64,000 nt of DNA from Paenibacillus sp. PL91 (GTDB lineage Bacteria > Bacillota > Bacilli > Paenibacillales > Paenibacillaceae), in the NCBI RefSeq assembly GCF_012935325.2, contig NZ_JABBYG020000007.1:62001-126000 (forward strand), written 5' to 3'. Below, piece by piece: positions 1 through 9,213 of the stretch. Position numbers and translations under genes: made by a program. Position 1 is the stretch's first letter, and each line of letters begins with the position of its first letter. Under the pieces are notes generated by a model. The model was given only the letters and a program-made list of their open reading frames with translations, was not told the origin of the DNA and did not search any database.

Positions 1-1
1 G

Positions 2-1252
2 GAAGGCATTCTCGTCAAAGGCACGCCTCAAAGAGCGAGCACAGGCAACAACGGAAATGAAGGCGGCAACGGAAGCGGGAGCATCTCGGTGCCAGGCTCT
101 TCGGTCGTGAACAATACGATTACAATGCAAGCGGCGGCAAATGCACAAGGCGAGGCAAGTGTTACGATATCGTCCGATGATTTGCTTAAGGCGATTCGGC
201 AGTCAAACGATCAATCGATCACTGTAACGATCAGTACAGACGCGGCTTCTAACAAAGTACAAGTCAATGTCCCGATTGCTCCATTTACGGGCAGTAAGGA
301 GCAGCGGATTCAATCCATTCGGATCGATACGGGCTTTGCAGCTGTGAAAATGTCCTCGAGTCTCCTGCAAGACGGAAAGGATAGCTTCCGGCTCACGGTT
401 GGGAAAACAGCTTCGGCAGCTCTGCCTGCTGATATTCAGCAAAAGCTGGGTGGGAGTATCGCTTATGCTTTTGAGCTTAATGTTGATGGAGAGAAGGCAG
501 CGAAGCTGCTGGGCAAGAACGACCTAACGGTGGAGCTGCCATATACGCTCAAGGCTGGCGAGAAGCCGAATAAGGTCGTAATCTACGAGTTGGACGACAC
601 TGGAAAGCTGCAAATCGTTCGCAATGGAAAATATGATGCACTTACAGGCAAGGCAACGTTCAAGCCAAAGCATCTCGGTCAATATGCCGCTGCTTATGTA
701 GAGGCTTCATTCAACGATCTTACTGATGCGCCATGGGCGGCGGAAGCGGTAGAAGCGCTTGCCGCAAGAGGCGCGGTCAATGGCGTTGGCAATGGCAGCT
801 TTGCGCCAACAGGCGAGGTAACGCGTGCAGCGTTTATCACGATGCTGATGAATGCGTTTGAGCTTGCGCATAAAGAGGCTCAAAGCGCGCTGTCAGACGT
901 GGAGCAGGGCACATGGTATTACGAGGCCATAGCGGCTGCGGAGCAGCTGGGCATTGCAACTGGAAAGCCAGGCGGCAGCTTCGGTGTTAATGACCCGATT
1001 ACGAGACAGGATATGGCGGTTATTATAGCTAGGCTGGCGGATGTGCTGGATTTGGAGCTTGGCGATGCCGAACAGGCCGCAGCATTTACGGACGAAGCAG
1101 ATACTTCGAGATATGCAGCAGAGGCGGTAGCTGCTATTCAGAAGGCAGGGCTCATCAACGGTCTTGGCGATGGCCGCTTTGGACCGAAGGAAATATCGAC
1201 GCGCGCGCAGGCCGCGGTCATTATTTATCGATTATTCGAAAGAATGAGCTAG
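2..1252 (+). CDS. S-layer homology (SLH) domain surface protein, 5' partial
   Basis: The frame is open from base 2, so the gene starts before the window; the GTG at 89 is not a convincing start. The visible part is about 416 residues. It begins with a Gly/Asn/Ser-rich linker, then a beta-rich region, and ends with three SLH repeats at about 720-870, 890-1050 and 1085-1250. Each has the usual pattern of an aromatic/Asp opening, a G-x-G-x-F turn and a T-R-A/Q segment. SLH repeats bind pyruvylated secondary cell wall polymer, so this is an exported cell-surface protein anchored by its C-terminus. The function of the N-terminal part is outside the view. A strong terminator follows the stop codon. 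Confidence 0.9.
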   Translation, partial: EGILVKGTPQRASTGNNGNEGGNGSGSISVPGSSVVNNTITMQAAANAQGEASVTISSDDLLKAIRQSNDQSITVTISTDAASNKVQVNVPIAPFTGSKEQRIQSIRIDTGFAAVKMSSSLLQDGKDSFRLTVGKTASAALPADIQQKLGGSIAYAFELNVDGEKAAKLLGKNDLTVELPYTLKAGEKPNKVVIYELDDTGKLQIVRNGKYDALTGKATFKPKHLGQYAAAYVEASFNDLTDAPWAAEAVEALAARGAVNGVGNGSFAPTGEVTRAAFITMLMNAFELAHKEAQSALSDVEQGTWYYEAIAAAEQLGIATGKPGGSFGVNDPITRQDMAVIIARLADVLDLELGDAEQAAAFTDEADTSRYAAEAVAAIQKAGLINGLGDGRFGPKEISTRAQAAVIIYRLFERMS

Positions 1253-1268
1253 TCGAAAAAGCAGGAAG

Positions 1269-1319
1269 AAAGGGCTATTCCTAAAGGCTTATGACCTTTT
1301 GGAATGGTCCCTTTTTTTG
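1269..1319 (+). terminator. Rho-independent terminator after the SLH gene
   Basis: An AAGGG-x-ATTCC arm pairs with GGAAT-x-CCCTT across a loop and is followed by a run of seven T. It lies 17 bases after the SLH stop codon. Confidence 0.8.
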
Positions 1320-1576
1320 TCTATGCACATATCGGCACTAATGCGGAAGCGAGGCGTTTTACGATTAAAGTTAGTCCATATGGACGGTTTAAGTTATTAT
1401 ATATACATCATAAAATTTAGTTCCTAAAAATGTTTAATTAACCCATTTGATGGATGATGAATCATTCAATTGAACTTCAAATTTCTTGTCTAATACGGAA
1501 AACAGTACTTATTTAAAGCTTCGGGATTTAAGTGAATAAAGGGGATTAGTAATGATAATCAGGGGTGCTTTAGAAG
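1320..1576. other. AT-rich intergenic region
   Basis: No supportable gene. It contains one perfect 12-base palindrome, GTCCATATGGAC at 1374-1385, inside a strongly AT-rich stretch that probably carries the promoter of the small membrane protein gene at 1577. I could not pick a convincing -35/-10 pair. Confidence 0.5.
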
Positions 1577-1855
1577 TTGAATCCAAAAAAGAGTCGTTTC
1601 ATTGCAATCGGAGCAGTTATTTCAACCGTGATCTTGTTCACGCTGGATGGTTTTTTTGTTCATCATGGTCATTGGTTCGAAGGGCTTGGTATTTTATCAT
1701 CTTTTATAATCCCACCCATAGGCGTCATATTTGCAGTTATTGCATTGAAAAAAACGGATGCTACGAGAGATATAATGCTTATCTTTCTTAATATTATTGC
1801 CTTCTTCCTCTTCTTTATTGTTATGTTCTTCGGTACATTGTTCTTCGGCCCTTAA
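1577..1855 (+). CDS. Small membrane protein of unknown function
   Basis: A 92-residue protein with a TTG start. An in-frame TAG lies two codons upstream, at 1571-1573, and an AGGGGTG ribosome binding site lies about ten bases before the start. It has three predicted hydrophobic segments: about residues 9-27, 38-58 and 67-90. The loop between segments two and three is Lys/Thr/Asp-rich. The layout resembles the many small DUF-type integral membrane proteins of Bacillales. I do not recognise a family and assign no function. It stands alone between two terminators. Start choice is moderately sure; an overlapping frame starting at 1552 lacks this membrane pattern and is rejected. Confidence 0.65.
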   Translation: MNPKKSRFIAIGAVISTVILFTLDGFFVHHGHWFEGLGILSSFIIPPIGVIFAVIALKKTDATRDIMLIFLNIIAFFLFFIVMFFGTLFFGP

Positions 1856-1943
1856 ATAGTGAAAGGGTTAAAAAACTTCGTTAGATACTAATGTTCTGGT
1901 GCTGTAACAGCAACAGTAATGATAGGATTTGAATTCCGAAATA

Positions 1944-1985
1944 AGAAGAGGAAGCCCCTGCAAGTAATGGGACTTCCTCTTGTTC
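1944..1985. terminator. Bidirectional terminator between convergent genes
   Basis: An AAGAGGAAG-x-CCC arm pairs with GGG-x-CTTCCTCTT. It sits between the small membrane protein gene and the convergent mqnD stop codon, so it can serve both, but the flanking T-runs are short on each side. Confidence 0.7.
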
Positions 1986-2008
1986 TGTACGGGAAGAATG
2001 AGCACTCG

Positions 2009-2851
2009 TTATCGCAATAGCGAAAGGTCGAAGCTTGGCACGAGGCCTTCTTCTGCCGCGCGGCCAAGCAGGGCGGTTATCGCGGCGTATCCATCTTCGC
2101 CTAAGTTTGCAGTGAATTCATTGACGTAGAGATCGATGTGCGCTTGAGCGACATCTGTGGAAAGCTCTTGGGCATGCATCATAATATAGGCTTGCGAAGC
2201 CTCTGGGTGAGTCCAAGCGTAATCGACGGATGCGCGAATCCAATCGGTGATAGCATCGGTATCGAGCGAGCGCCGGGCAATGATAGCCCCGAGCGGAATA
2301 GGCAGTCCCGTATCGGATTCCCACCAGCTACCGAGATCCGTCAGCATGCTGAGCCCATAAGAGGGATAAGTAAATCTGGCTTCATGAATAACGAGTCCGG
2401 CGTCGATCTGGCCATCGCGGACGGCAGGCATAATTTCATGGAAGGGCATGACGACAATTTCGCCTACGCCGCCGGGAACGTGGCGGGCAGCCCACAGTCG
2501 AAAGAGAAGATAGGCGGTTGAGCGTTCGCTAGGAACCGCGACACGTTTGCCGGAAAGCGCGGCGGGATTATTCGCCTCATCCTCGCCGTTGCTGTTAGTT
2601 AATACGAGCGGGCCGCAGCCTCTGCCAAGAGCGCCTCCGCAAGGCAGCAGCTTATACTCGGACAATACCCAAGGCAGCGCCGCGTATGAGATTTTCATCA
2701 CTTCCGGGCCTTTGGATTTGGCTGCCCAATTATTCGTTATATCGATATCTGCATAGGTCACGTCCAGTTCTGGCGCGCCGGGGATAAGACCGTGCGTCCA
2801 GGCGTGGAAGACAAATGTATCATTTGGGCATGGAGAAAATGCGATATTCAT
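2009..2851 (-). CDS. mqnD: 1,4-dihydroxy-6-naphthoate synthase
   Basis: A 280-residue cytoplasmic protein of the MqnA/MqnD periplasmic-binding-protein-like fold. It converts cyclic dehypoxanthinyl futalosine to 1,4-dihydroxy-6-naphthoate in the futalosine route to menaquinone. The N-terminus shows the family signature FSPCPNDTFVFHAW, and the middle contains a conserved H-E-A-R-F segment (LVIHEARFTYPSYGL). Length is normal. Its start overlaps the mqnB stop by four bases, so the two genes are translationally coupled. This route is typical of Paenibacillus, whereas Bacillus uses the MenF-MenB route. The other mqn genes (A, C, E) are not in this window. Confidence 0.93.
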   Translation of the reverse strand: MNIAFSPCPNDTFVFHAWTHGLIPGAPELDVTYADIDITNNWAAKSKGPEVMKISYAALPWVLSEYKLLPCGGALGRGCGPLVLTNSNGEDEANNPAALSGKRVAVPSERSTAYLLFRLWAARHVPGGVGEIVVMPFHEIMPAVRDGQIDAGLVIHEARFTYPSYGLSMLTDLGSWWESDTGLPIPLGAIIARRSLDTDAITDWIRASVDYAWTHPEASQAYIMMHAQELSTDVAQAHIDLYVNEFTANLGEDGYAAITALLGRAAEEGLVPSFDLSLLR

Positions 2852-3561
2852 TGTAATACCTCCCGTATTGCTTTACTTGCTGCTTCTAAGGCAGCTAATG
2901 CTTCACCGATACGCCATGCGGCGCGGTCACGCGGACCAACTGCATTCGAGATGGCCCGAATTTCGGCAACCGGAATGCCAAGCTTGGAAGCGGCGACTGC
3001 AACGCCATGCCCCTCCATCCCTTCGGCCGCTGCGCCGTGGATCCGCTCAGCAAGCGCAGCAGTGGTCTCGGCGGTGCCAGTTGCAGTCGTAACGGTGAGA
3101 ATAGCACCGCTGCAAACCGACAATCCAGCCGTTTCAACAGCAGCAATCAAACGTTTATTCCAATCTGCAGCTGCCTCAACGCGAGCCGAGCCGAAGCCGA
3201 GCTCGTCTACACTGAGAAAACCATCCTGCGTCTCGGCCCCTAAATCGGCCGCGACAATAAAATCTGCAACGACTAACGAGCCGATCGCTGCTCTTCGGGC
3301 AAAGCCGCCGCCTATTCCGGCGCTTATGACAAAGCGATAGTCGGCCGTTGCTGAAGCGAGCGCGAAGGCCGTACCAGCCGCCGCTGCTGCTGATCCTACT
3401 CCCGCCGCGATAACGTCAACGCCTGCCATTCCTTGCAGGCCGCGAAGCACGGCATCCCGCTCGGCATCAACGGCGGTTACAATCAGAACACGCTTTCCGC
3501 TTTCTAGCGGCTCATTTTCGAATGCTTGATCAGCATCGTTATGTGAATGTGATGATATCAT
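2848..3561 (-). CDS. mqnB: Futalosine hydrolase
   Basis: A 237-residue nucleosidase of the phosphorylase/5'-methylthioadenosine nucleosidase fold. It cleaves futalosine to hypoxanthine and dehypoxanthine futalosine. The sequence shows the nucleosidase segments VISAGIGGGF (about residue 80), GAILTVTTATG (about 150) and the ME-G-H-G substrate motif (EGMEGHGVAVAA, about 182), then an AISN segment. The first 20 residues are acidic/histidine-rich and look like a short extension. AAAGGAG lies eight bases before the ATG. It is the first gene of the mqnB-mqnD operon. Adjacency to mqnD supports futalosine over other nucleosides. Confidence 0.88.
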   Translation of the reverse strand: MISSHSHNDADQAFENEPLESGKRVLIVTAVDAERDAVLRGLQGMAGVDVIAAGVGSAAAAAGTAFALASATADYRFVISAGIGGGFARRAAIGSLVVADFIVAADLGAETQDGFLSVDELGFGSARVEAAADWNKRLIAAVETAGLSVCSGAILTVTTATGTAETTAALAERIHGAAAEGMEGHGVAVAASKLGIPVAEIRAISNAVGPRDRAAWRIGEALAALEAASKAIREVLQ

Positions 3562-3651
3562 TCTGTAATCTCCTTTAGCAGCCTATCATCTTGCCTTCTT
3601 GCTATCGTATCACTCGCTAGATTGCGGATGCAAATGCAAGGCAAATGCCAC

Positions 3652-5019
3652 CTAGCCGATCGTGATTTTGCCTTCAGGGTAGCGATAGAGTTCCTTCTTC
3701 GAGCGTGTGTTGAGCGCGAAAGCTAGTGTAACCGGCCCAAGACGCCCAACAAACATCAGCAAAATGATAATGATTTTGCCAATGTCGCTTAGATGACTCG
3801 TTAATCCCGCCGACATGCCAACCGTACAATAGGCGGAAGTCGCCTCGAACAGGATAGCAAGAAATGAACCGGTCTCTGTTATGCTGAGAAGCATCGTCGC
3901 CCCGCAAATAATCGAGAAGGCAATCATCGTAAACATAATAGCCTGATGAATTTGCTGCTTCGCAATGCGGTAGCGGAACAGCACGACATCGTCTTTTCCG
4001 CGAATCATCGCAATGATCGCTCCGATCAGAATCGCAAAGGTTGTCACGCGTATGCCGCCGCCAGTTGAGCCGGGACCTGCGCCGATAAACATAAGCAGGA
4101 TAATGAAAAACTGCGTAACCTCTCTAAGCAAGCCAGGATCGAGGGTGCTCAGACCAGCCGAACGTGCCGTAACCGATTGAAATAGCGAGCCTAAAATTTT
4201 ACCCATGCCGGATAATGACTGAAGCGTATTCGGATTGGAGAGCTCAAGCGCAAAAATGACGACAGCCCCAAAGGCAGTTAGCCAGCCGGTAACCGTCAAT
4301 ACGACCTTGCTATGTAAGCTGAACTTTCTGTTTTTTGGATAGGTGACGAGCTCGGAGATGACGATAAAGCCAATTCCGCCGAAGAAAATAAGCAGCATGG
4401 AGACGATGTTAACGAACGGGTCCTCGACATAATGGATGAGACTGCTCGCCCGATCGGGAAATTGGGAGAACAAATCAAAGCCCGCATTGTTAAAGAACGA
4501 AATGCTGTGGAATATGCCGAAATAAATCGACTTTCCTACGGGCATTTCCAGCATGAAATAGCTGCTTAGCAGCAACGCTCCCGACAATTCAATGACTAGG
4601 GCGTAGAGCAATACTTTGCGGATTAGGCGTACGATCCCCTCTGTAGAGCCATAGTTCATCGATTCCTGGAGCACAAGGCGCTCGCGGAACGAAATGCGTT
4701 TCCGGAACAGCAGGGCAAACAAGGTGGCCATCGTCATAAATCCTAATCCCCCGATTTGGGCAAGCACGATAATAACGACTTGTCCAAAAGTGGAAAAATG
4801 CTCGCCTGTGTTAAGAACGGTCAACCCTGTCACGCATGTGGCGCTTGCAGACATAAATAAGGCGTCAAGATAGGAAATGGATCTGTCGCCGGTAAATGAT
4901 ATCGGCCTTGATAGGAGCTGGGCTCCAATCAAGATGATCAAAATAAAGCCGAAGGTCATCACTTGGGGCGGACTTGGTCGAAAACGCAGCTTGTCGCGTA
5001 GGGATGCTAGATTTGGCAT
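3652..5019 (-). CDS. ktrB: KtrB/TrkH-type potassium uptake channel subunit
   Basis: A 455-residue integral membrane protein, the K+-translocating subunit of a Ktr system that normally works with a cytoplasmic KtrA/KtrC RCK protein (none nearby). It has about eight membrane helices and four pore loops, each with the filter glycine: TCVTGLTVL, FNNAGFDLF, ARSAGLSTL and YCTVGMSAG. The open frame extends 45 codons upstream, but the ATG at 5019 has a clear AGGTGGAG site eight bases before it and gives the family's usual length. The gene begins 37 bases after the diguanylate cyclase stop on the same strand, so the two may share a transcript. Confidence 0.92.
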   Translation of the reverse strand: MPNLASLRDKLRFRPSPPQVMTFGFILIILIGAQLLSRPISFTGDRSISYLDALFMSASATCVTGLTVLNTGEHFSTFGQVVIIVLAQIGGLGFMTMATLFALLFRKRISFRERLVLQESMNYGSTEGIVRLIRKVLLYALVIELSGALLLSSYFMLEMPVGKSIYFGIFHSISFFNNAGFDLFSQFPDRASSLIHYVEDPFVNIVSMLLIFFGGIGFIVISELVTYPKNRKFSLHSKVVLTVTGWLTAFGAVVIFALELSNPNTLQSLSGMGKILGSLFQSVTARSAGLSTLDPGLLREVTQFFIILLMFIGAGPGSTGGGIRVTTFAILIGAIIAMIRGKDDVVLFRYRIAKQQIHQAIMFTMIAFSIICGATMLLSITETGSFLAILFEATSAYCTVGMSAGLTSHLSDIGKIIIILLMFVGRLGPVTLAFALNTRSKKELYRYPEGKITIG

Positions 5020-5056
5020 TACGTCAACTCCACCTGTCTCTTTCGTGCTAGTATGG

Positions 5057-6658
5057 TTATTTTTCTTCGTTTGCATGTGCTTGCTCGGCATTTGCCAGAT
5101 GAACGGCGTTTCGTCCGTAATGCTTGGAGCGATAGAGGGCGATGTCGGCTTCACTCAGCAGCGCTTCCAGAGGTACGTCAGCGGTTTTGGCCTGCGATAC
5201 CCCGAAGCTGGCTGTGATCGTAATCGCTTTGGCTGAGCTATACATCGGATTCCCGGCTATTTCCTTGCGGAGCTGCTCAGCGGCTTGTCCGGCCTCGGCA
5301 AGAGTAGCACCCGGCAAGCCGATGGCGAACTCCTCGCCGCCGTAACGTCCAAGCAACGCGTCCTTAGGGAGCGTTTGCTGGCAAATCGAGACGATATGCT
5401 GAAGAGCAAAATCGCCGACGCTATGGCCATAGCGGTCATTGATTTGCTTGAAATAATCGATATCGAACAATATAAAGGAAATCGGCTGCCCGGTTTGATG
5501 GGCGGCGTTTAGCAGATGCCTGCTTTTCTCCATAAAAGAAGTACGATTATAAATAGACGTCAGCCCGTCGATCTCAGCGAGATGGCGCAGCTTGTTCTGA
5601 AGCAGCGTATGCTCCGTTACATCGATCATAACGATCGTTTTGCCTGCAAGCTGCCCATTGGGCTTCAATAGGTTCGATGCTCTTATCCGGTAATAGAACG
5701 TTTCTCCGCCGCGTATCCATTTGAGCTCCTGCTCATGCAATACCGAGGGGTCTACGCCAAATGAGAATGCGCCGGATTCGGCGCCTCGCTTCCAAATATC
5801 ATCCAGCTTTTGGCCGATCGCCAATGGAGTTAGCGCTGGAATGATTTGCGTGGCGGCACCGTTAAAGTCCATAATCTGATTTTCTAAATTAAGCACCAGC
5901 ACGCCGTCGCGCATACTCTCGAAGATATGCTCGCGTGCAATCGGTGCCACGGTTAACAGCGATGTCGAGAAGATGGACGCGAGGTACAGCGCCGACGTTA
6001 TGCACATCAGAATCGGAACGGGATCCATCCCAAGCGGGGTGAGTCCCAGCACATAAGAGAGGGAGCCCAGTACTGGGAGTGATATGCCGATAGCGAGCGT
6101 AATCATTTGCTTGCGATAGATCGACTTCGTCTTCCTCCAAGAGCGTGCCAAAATAAATAGGCTTGCAAACAGAGATCCGGATGAATAGCTGCCATGCATG
6201 TAGTACCAGAGACCAGGTACTACATCAACCATTGGCGTTGGAGTATTCGGTCTCAAATAAAGCGCCTTATAGAACCAATGGTGATAATCATTGGTTATGA
6301 CCATCAGCAGCGTGATGGCTGGAATGACGAACAACCCCCAAGTTTTTTTGGGAGTGATGAACTTATCGAGCCCTACGTAATGCATGACCATCAGCAGACA
6401 GCAAGGAGCGATAAACGGCATGCCAATATATTCAATATTTATCCAAAAACGAATTTCGCGAAGCGATTCGCTTGCTAACTCAAAGGCATAAGCAAAGGAA
6501 TATACGGCCGACAAAATGGTCGACCACATAAATACTTTCATGCCTTTGAAATTTGTCTTGTTGTAGTAAGCATATATGGCAAGCAGCACGCTAAGAACGC
6601 CGGAAATAATGACAAAAATAATATATTGGGAAATAGGGGAATTAAACGTCATTGACAT
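5057..6658 (-). CDS. Membrane-bound diguanylate cyclase (7TM-PAS-GGDEF)
   Basis: A 533-residue protein. About 220 N-terminal residues form seven membrane helices, like the 7TM sensor module found on some histidine kinases. A PAS domain follows (about 235-350), then a GGDEF domain (about 360-525). The active-site motif is intact as GGEEF at residues 440-444, and the FDIDYFKQIND metal/substrate segment is present. The product-inhibition I-site (RxxD five residues upstream) is absent: the position reads PKDA. It should therefore make c-di-GMP with little allosteric feedback. There is no EAL or HD-GYP domain. It is followed by ktrB on the same strand. The signal sensed is unknown. Confidence 0.9.
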   Translation of the reverse strand: MSMTFNSPISQYIIFVIISGVLSVLLAIYAYYNKTNFKGMKVFMWSTILSAVYSFAYAFELASESLREIRFWINIEYIGMPFIAPCCLLMVMHYVGLDKFITPKKTWGLFVIPAITLLMVITNDYHHWFYKALYLRPNTPTPMVDVVPGLWYYMHGSYSSGSLFASLFILARSWRKTKSIYRKQMITLAIGISLPVLGSLSYVLGLTPLGMDPVPILMCITSALYLASIFSTSLLTVAPIAREHIFESMRDGVLVLNLENQIMDFNGAATQIIPALTPLAIGQKLDDIWKRGAESGAFSFGVDPSVLHEQELKWIRGGETFYYRIRASNLLKPNGQLAGKTIVMIDVTEHTLLQNKLRHLAEIDGLTSIYNRTSFMEKSRHLLNAAHQTGQPISFILFDIDYFKQINDRYGHSVGDFALQHIVSICQQTLPKDALLGRYGGEEFAIGLPGATLAEAGQAAEQLRKEIAGNPMYSSAKAITITASFGVSQAKTADVPLEALLSEADIALYRSKHYGRNAVHLANAEQAHANEEK

Positions 6659-6769
6659 AAGTGGCTCCCGGGTGTAGCGGAATTAGTTGTTTCTTCTCGT
6701 CGTATAAGAACAATGGCTACGGACACATTTTACCATAGTAGCTTGTTCTTCTTCAAAATATTATGAAAG

Positions 6770-6801
6770 CAGGCAGCTTGGGTAATTTCCCTAGCTGCCC
6801 G
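6770..6801 (-). terminator. Hairpin at the end of the PAS sensor kinase gene
   Basis: On the minus strand a GGCAGCT-x-GGG arm pairs with CCC-x-AGCTGCC, straddling the kinase stop codon. The T-run after it is weak, so termination may be partial. Confidence 0.45.
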
Positions 6802-9058
6802 TTGGTAGTGAAATTTCTACGCAGGTTCCTTTGCCAAGCTTGCTGCGAAAGACGATTGAGCCCTTATGTGCGGCAATAATTTGTTGGCTGACCATAAGGC
6901 CAAGACCGTTGCCGTTCGCTTTTTTCGTAAAGAAAGGCTCCCCTAAACGGTGAACGTCATCCTCGGCAATACCGCAGCCTTGATCAATAAATTGCAAAGA
7001 AAGCGTATTGTCCGCGGTATGCTCAAGCTTCACGGTAAGCACGCCGCCGCCATGCATCGCTTCAATGCCGTTTTTCATCACATTCACGAAAACCTGCTTT
7101 AACTGATTAGCCTCGCCAATAACCTCAGGAAGATTGGGACCAGCGATCAAGGCAAGCTGGACGTTGCTCATTTTAGCTTCTGAATCCAAAAGCATCATAA
7201 TATCGCCAACGATGCCGAGCACGTTTATCGGCTGATGCTGGTTGGCTTGCGGCTTGGCGAACACGAGAAACTCGCTTACGATCATGTTGATTTGATCAAG
7301 CTCGCCAAGCATTACCTTGAGATGGTCGGCCGACAAAGAGCCGGTCTGCTGCTGCAGCTGCACGAAGCCGCGAAGCGTTGTGAGCGGATTGCGAACCTCG
7401 TGCGCGACGCCTGCCGCAATCTGGCCAACGACCGAAAGCTTCTCGGAGCGCCTAATAATCTCTTCGGTCTGCTTCCGGGATGTAATATTTCTAGAAATAG
7501 TGGCTATTGCAATAATCTCACCCTGTTCGTCCCGGATTGGCGAGATCGTGATGCTTAGATCGATGAGTTTGCCGCTCTTGCTGTACCGGACGGTCTCGAA
7601 ATCGGTAACGGAGCCGCCTTGAAGCACAGTGGCTTGAAGCTCATAGTGAGAGCTGAGATAGTCGTCGGGCACATTTTCCAGCGGCTTGCCTAAAGCTTCT
7701 TCCTCCGTCCAGCCGTACATCGTCTCGAAGGCTCGATTGACCTGAATGACATCGCCCGTCAAATTCGCTACGTGAATCGCATCGGATGTGTGATTTACGA
7801 ATGATTCCAAATACTGCTTCGTGCTTCTCAGCTCTTCGGCCGCATCCTTAAGCTGCGTCGTATAGCTGTGCAAATTGCTGCCCATCGTATCGATGCGCGA
7901 CGCGAGCAAGCCGAATTCATCATTACTGCGAATCGTAATGGCTACACCAAAATTTCCGGCAGCGATCGCATTAACTTTGTTCAAAATTTGATTCAAGCCG
8001 CGGATCATGAAGCCTGCAATGAAATAGCTTGCGAACATCGTGACAAGAACGAGTCCGAGGGAGATGAGCGATTGCATAAGAAGCTGTCGATTGAGCGGCT
8101 TAAGAATTGAATTTTGATCAAAGCTTATACAGATAACATACGTTTTGTCGATCGTAATCGGGATAAACGTTTTCATAACACGCTTGCCCATTAGAGCGCT
8201 TTTTGCCGTAACGGCTTTGCCGCTTTCCAAGGCGTATTGGATGTTGACGGAATCGTTTTCCTGATCCTTATAGGTGTATTGTCCAAAGGGAATATCGCGA
8301 ACGTCCAGGTTGTAAACGGGAATGCCTTTTTTAATTTTTATAATCGGGCTTTTGCCAAAAAATTGAGGATCAAAGCCGGTAATTTCAAGGATATCCTGTT
8401 GATCTGCAATGATTTTGTTAACGATGGCATCCGTCCCGATCGTATAGTCGAAATCAAGCAGCACCTGCGCGTTCACGTAGGGATTGATGATGTAGTTAGT
8501 CGTGCCGTCGTTATAGCTGCCCCATTTTCTAATCTTTTTGGGATCTGAAGTGGAGAAATTAAACGGGCCCGACCAATAGTTTTCAAGCTTCTGCCCCTCG
8601 GGAATGGTAACATTGTGGTTTTCGAAAAGCTGAAGAAACGCACGGTACCAATAATCCCATGTTTTGGAGCTCAGATTAATCTCGTTCGGATCGGATGATT
8701 TAAGAACGACTACGTCATCGCCGACCTTTTTCCAGAGCGTAATATGATCGACGCCAAGCTTATGGCTTATCTCCACCAGCTGCTCGTTTTTGACATTATC
8801 GATATCGGGATCAAGCTGCTCCTTTGCTGCGATCGCAGCCATCCGAAGTTTCTCGCCAATCGTATCCTCCATAGACTGCCGCGCACTCTCCGATGCTTCA
8901 AGCGTGAGGCTGATTTGCTTTGCTATATTGTTTACTTGCTGCTCAAGGCCAGATTGTACCTCGGCTTTGGATGAAACATAGTAAATCGATATATAGAGCG
9001 CCAGAATAATGGCGACAATAATGGAAATTGAAAAAGATAGTTTAACTTTTATGGACAT
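6791..9058 (-). CDS. Sporulation-kinase-like sensor histidine kinase (Cache-HAMP-PAS-HisKA)
   Basis: A 755-residue membrane sensor. One N-terminal membrane helix (about 7-28) and a second near 335-355 flank an extracellular Cache-like domain of about 300 residues. Then come HAMP (about 356-410), PAS (about 425-540) and a HisKA domain with phosphoacceptor His553 in GVAHEVRNPL. The ATPase domain has N-box NVMKNGIEAM, G1 DQGCGIA and G2 NGLGL. The HisKA and catalytic parts look like KinA/KinB/KinE and similar orphan kinases that feed the Spo0F phosphorelay. No response regulator gene is adjacent, which fits an orphan kinase. Role in sporulation is inferred from family resemblance only. Confidence 0.85.
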   Translation of the reverse strand: MSIKVKLSFSISIIVAIILALYISIYYVSSKAEVQSGLEQQVNNIAKQISLTLEASESARQSMEDTIGEKLRMAAIAAKEQLDPDIDNVKNEQLVEISHKLGVDHITLWKKVGDDVVVLKSSDPNEINLSSKTWDYWYRAFLQLFENHNVTIPEGQKLENYWSGPFNFSTSDPKKIRKWGSYNDGTTNYIINPYVNAQVLLDFDYTIGTDAIVNKIIADQQDILEITGFDPQFFGKSPIIKIKKGIPVYNLDVRDIPFGQYTYKDQENDSVNIQYALESGKAVTAKSALMGKRVMKTFIPITIDKTYVICISFDQNSILKPLNRQLLMQSLISLGLVLVTMFASYFIAGFMIRGLNQILNKVNAIAAGNFGVAITIRSNDEFGLLASRIDTMGSNLHSYTTQLKDAAEELRSTKQYLESFVNHTSDAIHVANLTGDVIQVNRAFETMYGWTEEEALGKPLENVPDDYLSSHYELQATVLQGGSVTDFETVRYSKSGKLIDLSITISPIRDEQGEIIAIATISRNITSRKQTEEIIRRSEKLSVVGQIAAGVAHEVRNPLTTLRGFVQLQQQTGSLSADHLKVMLGELDQINMIVSEFLVFAKPQANQHQPINVLGIVGDIMMLLDSEAKMSNVQLALIAGPNLPEVIGEANQLKQVFVNVMKNGIEAMHGGGVLTVKLEHTADNTLSLQFIDQGCGIAEDDVHRLGEPFFTKKANGNGLGLMVSQQIIAAHKGSIVFRSKLGKGTCVEISLPTGS

Positions 9059-9133
9059 CAGGATCCCCCCCAGAATCTATGGTGCACATACTACAATTTG
9101 ACATGGGTCGACAAAATCCTGTATTTTTTTGCA

Positions 9134-9166
9134 ATAAAAAAAGGAGAAACAGAAATATGTTTCCCC
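9134..9166 (-). terminator. Terminator after the 163-aa hypothetical gene
   Basis: Read on the minus strand, GG-x-GAAACA pairs with TGTTTC-x-CC and is followed by seven T. It lies about 50 bases after the stop of the gene at 9214. Confidence 0.7.
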
Positions 9167-9213
9167 ATCGGTATTTACTGTTTTTACACACAGCAAAGCA
9201 AAAATGATTCGTT

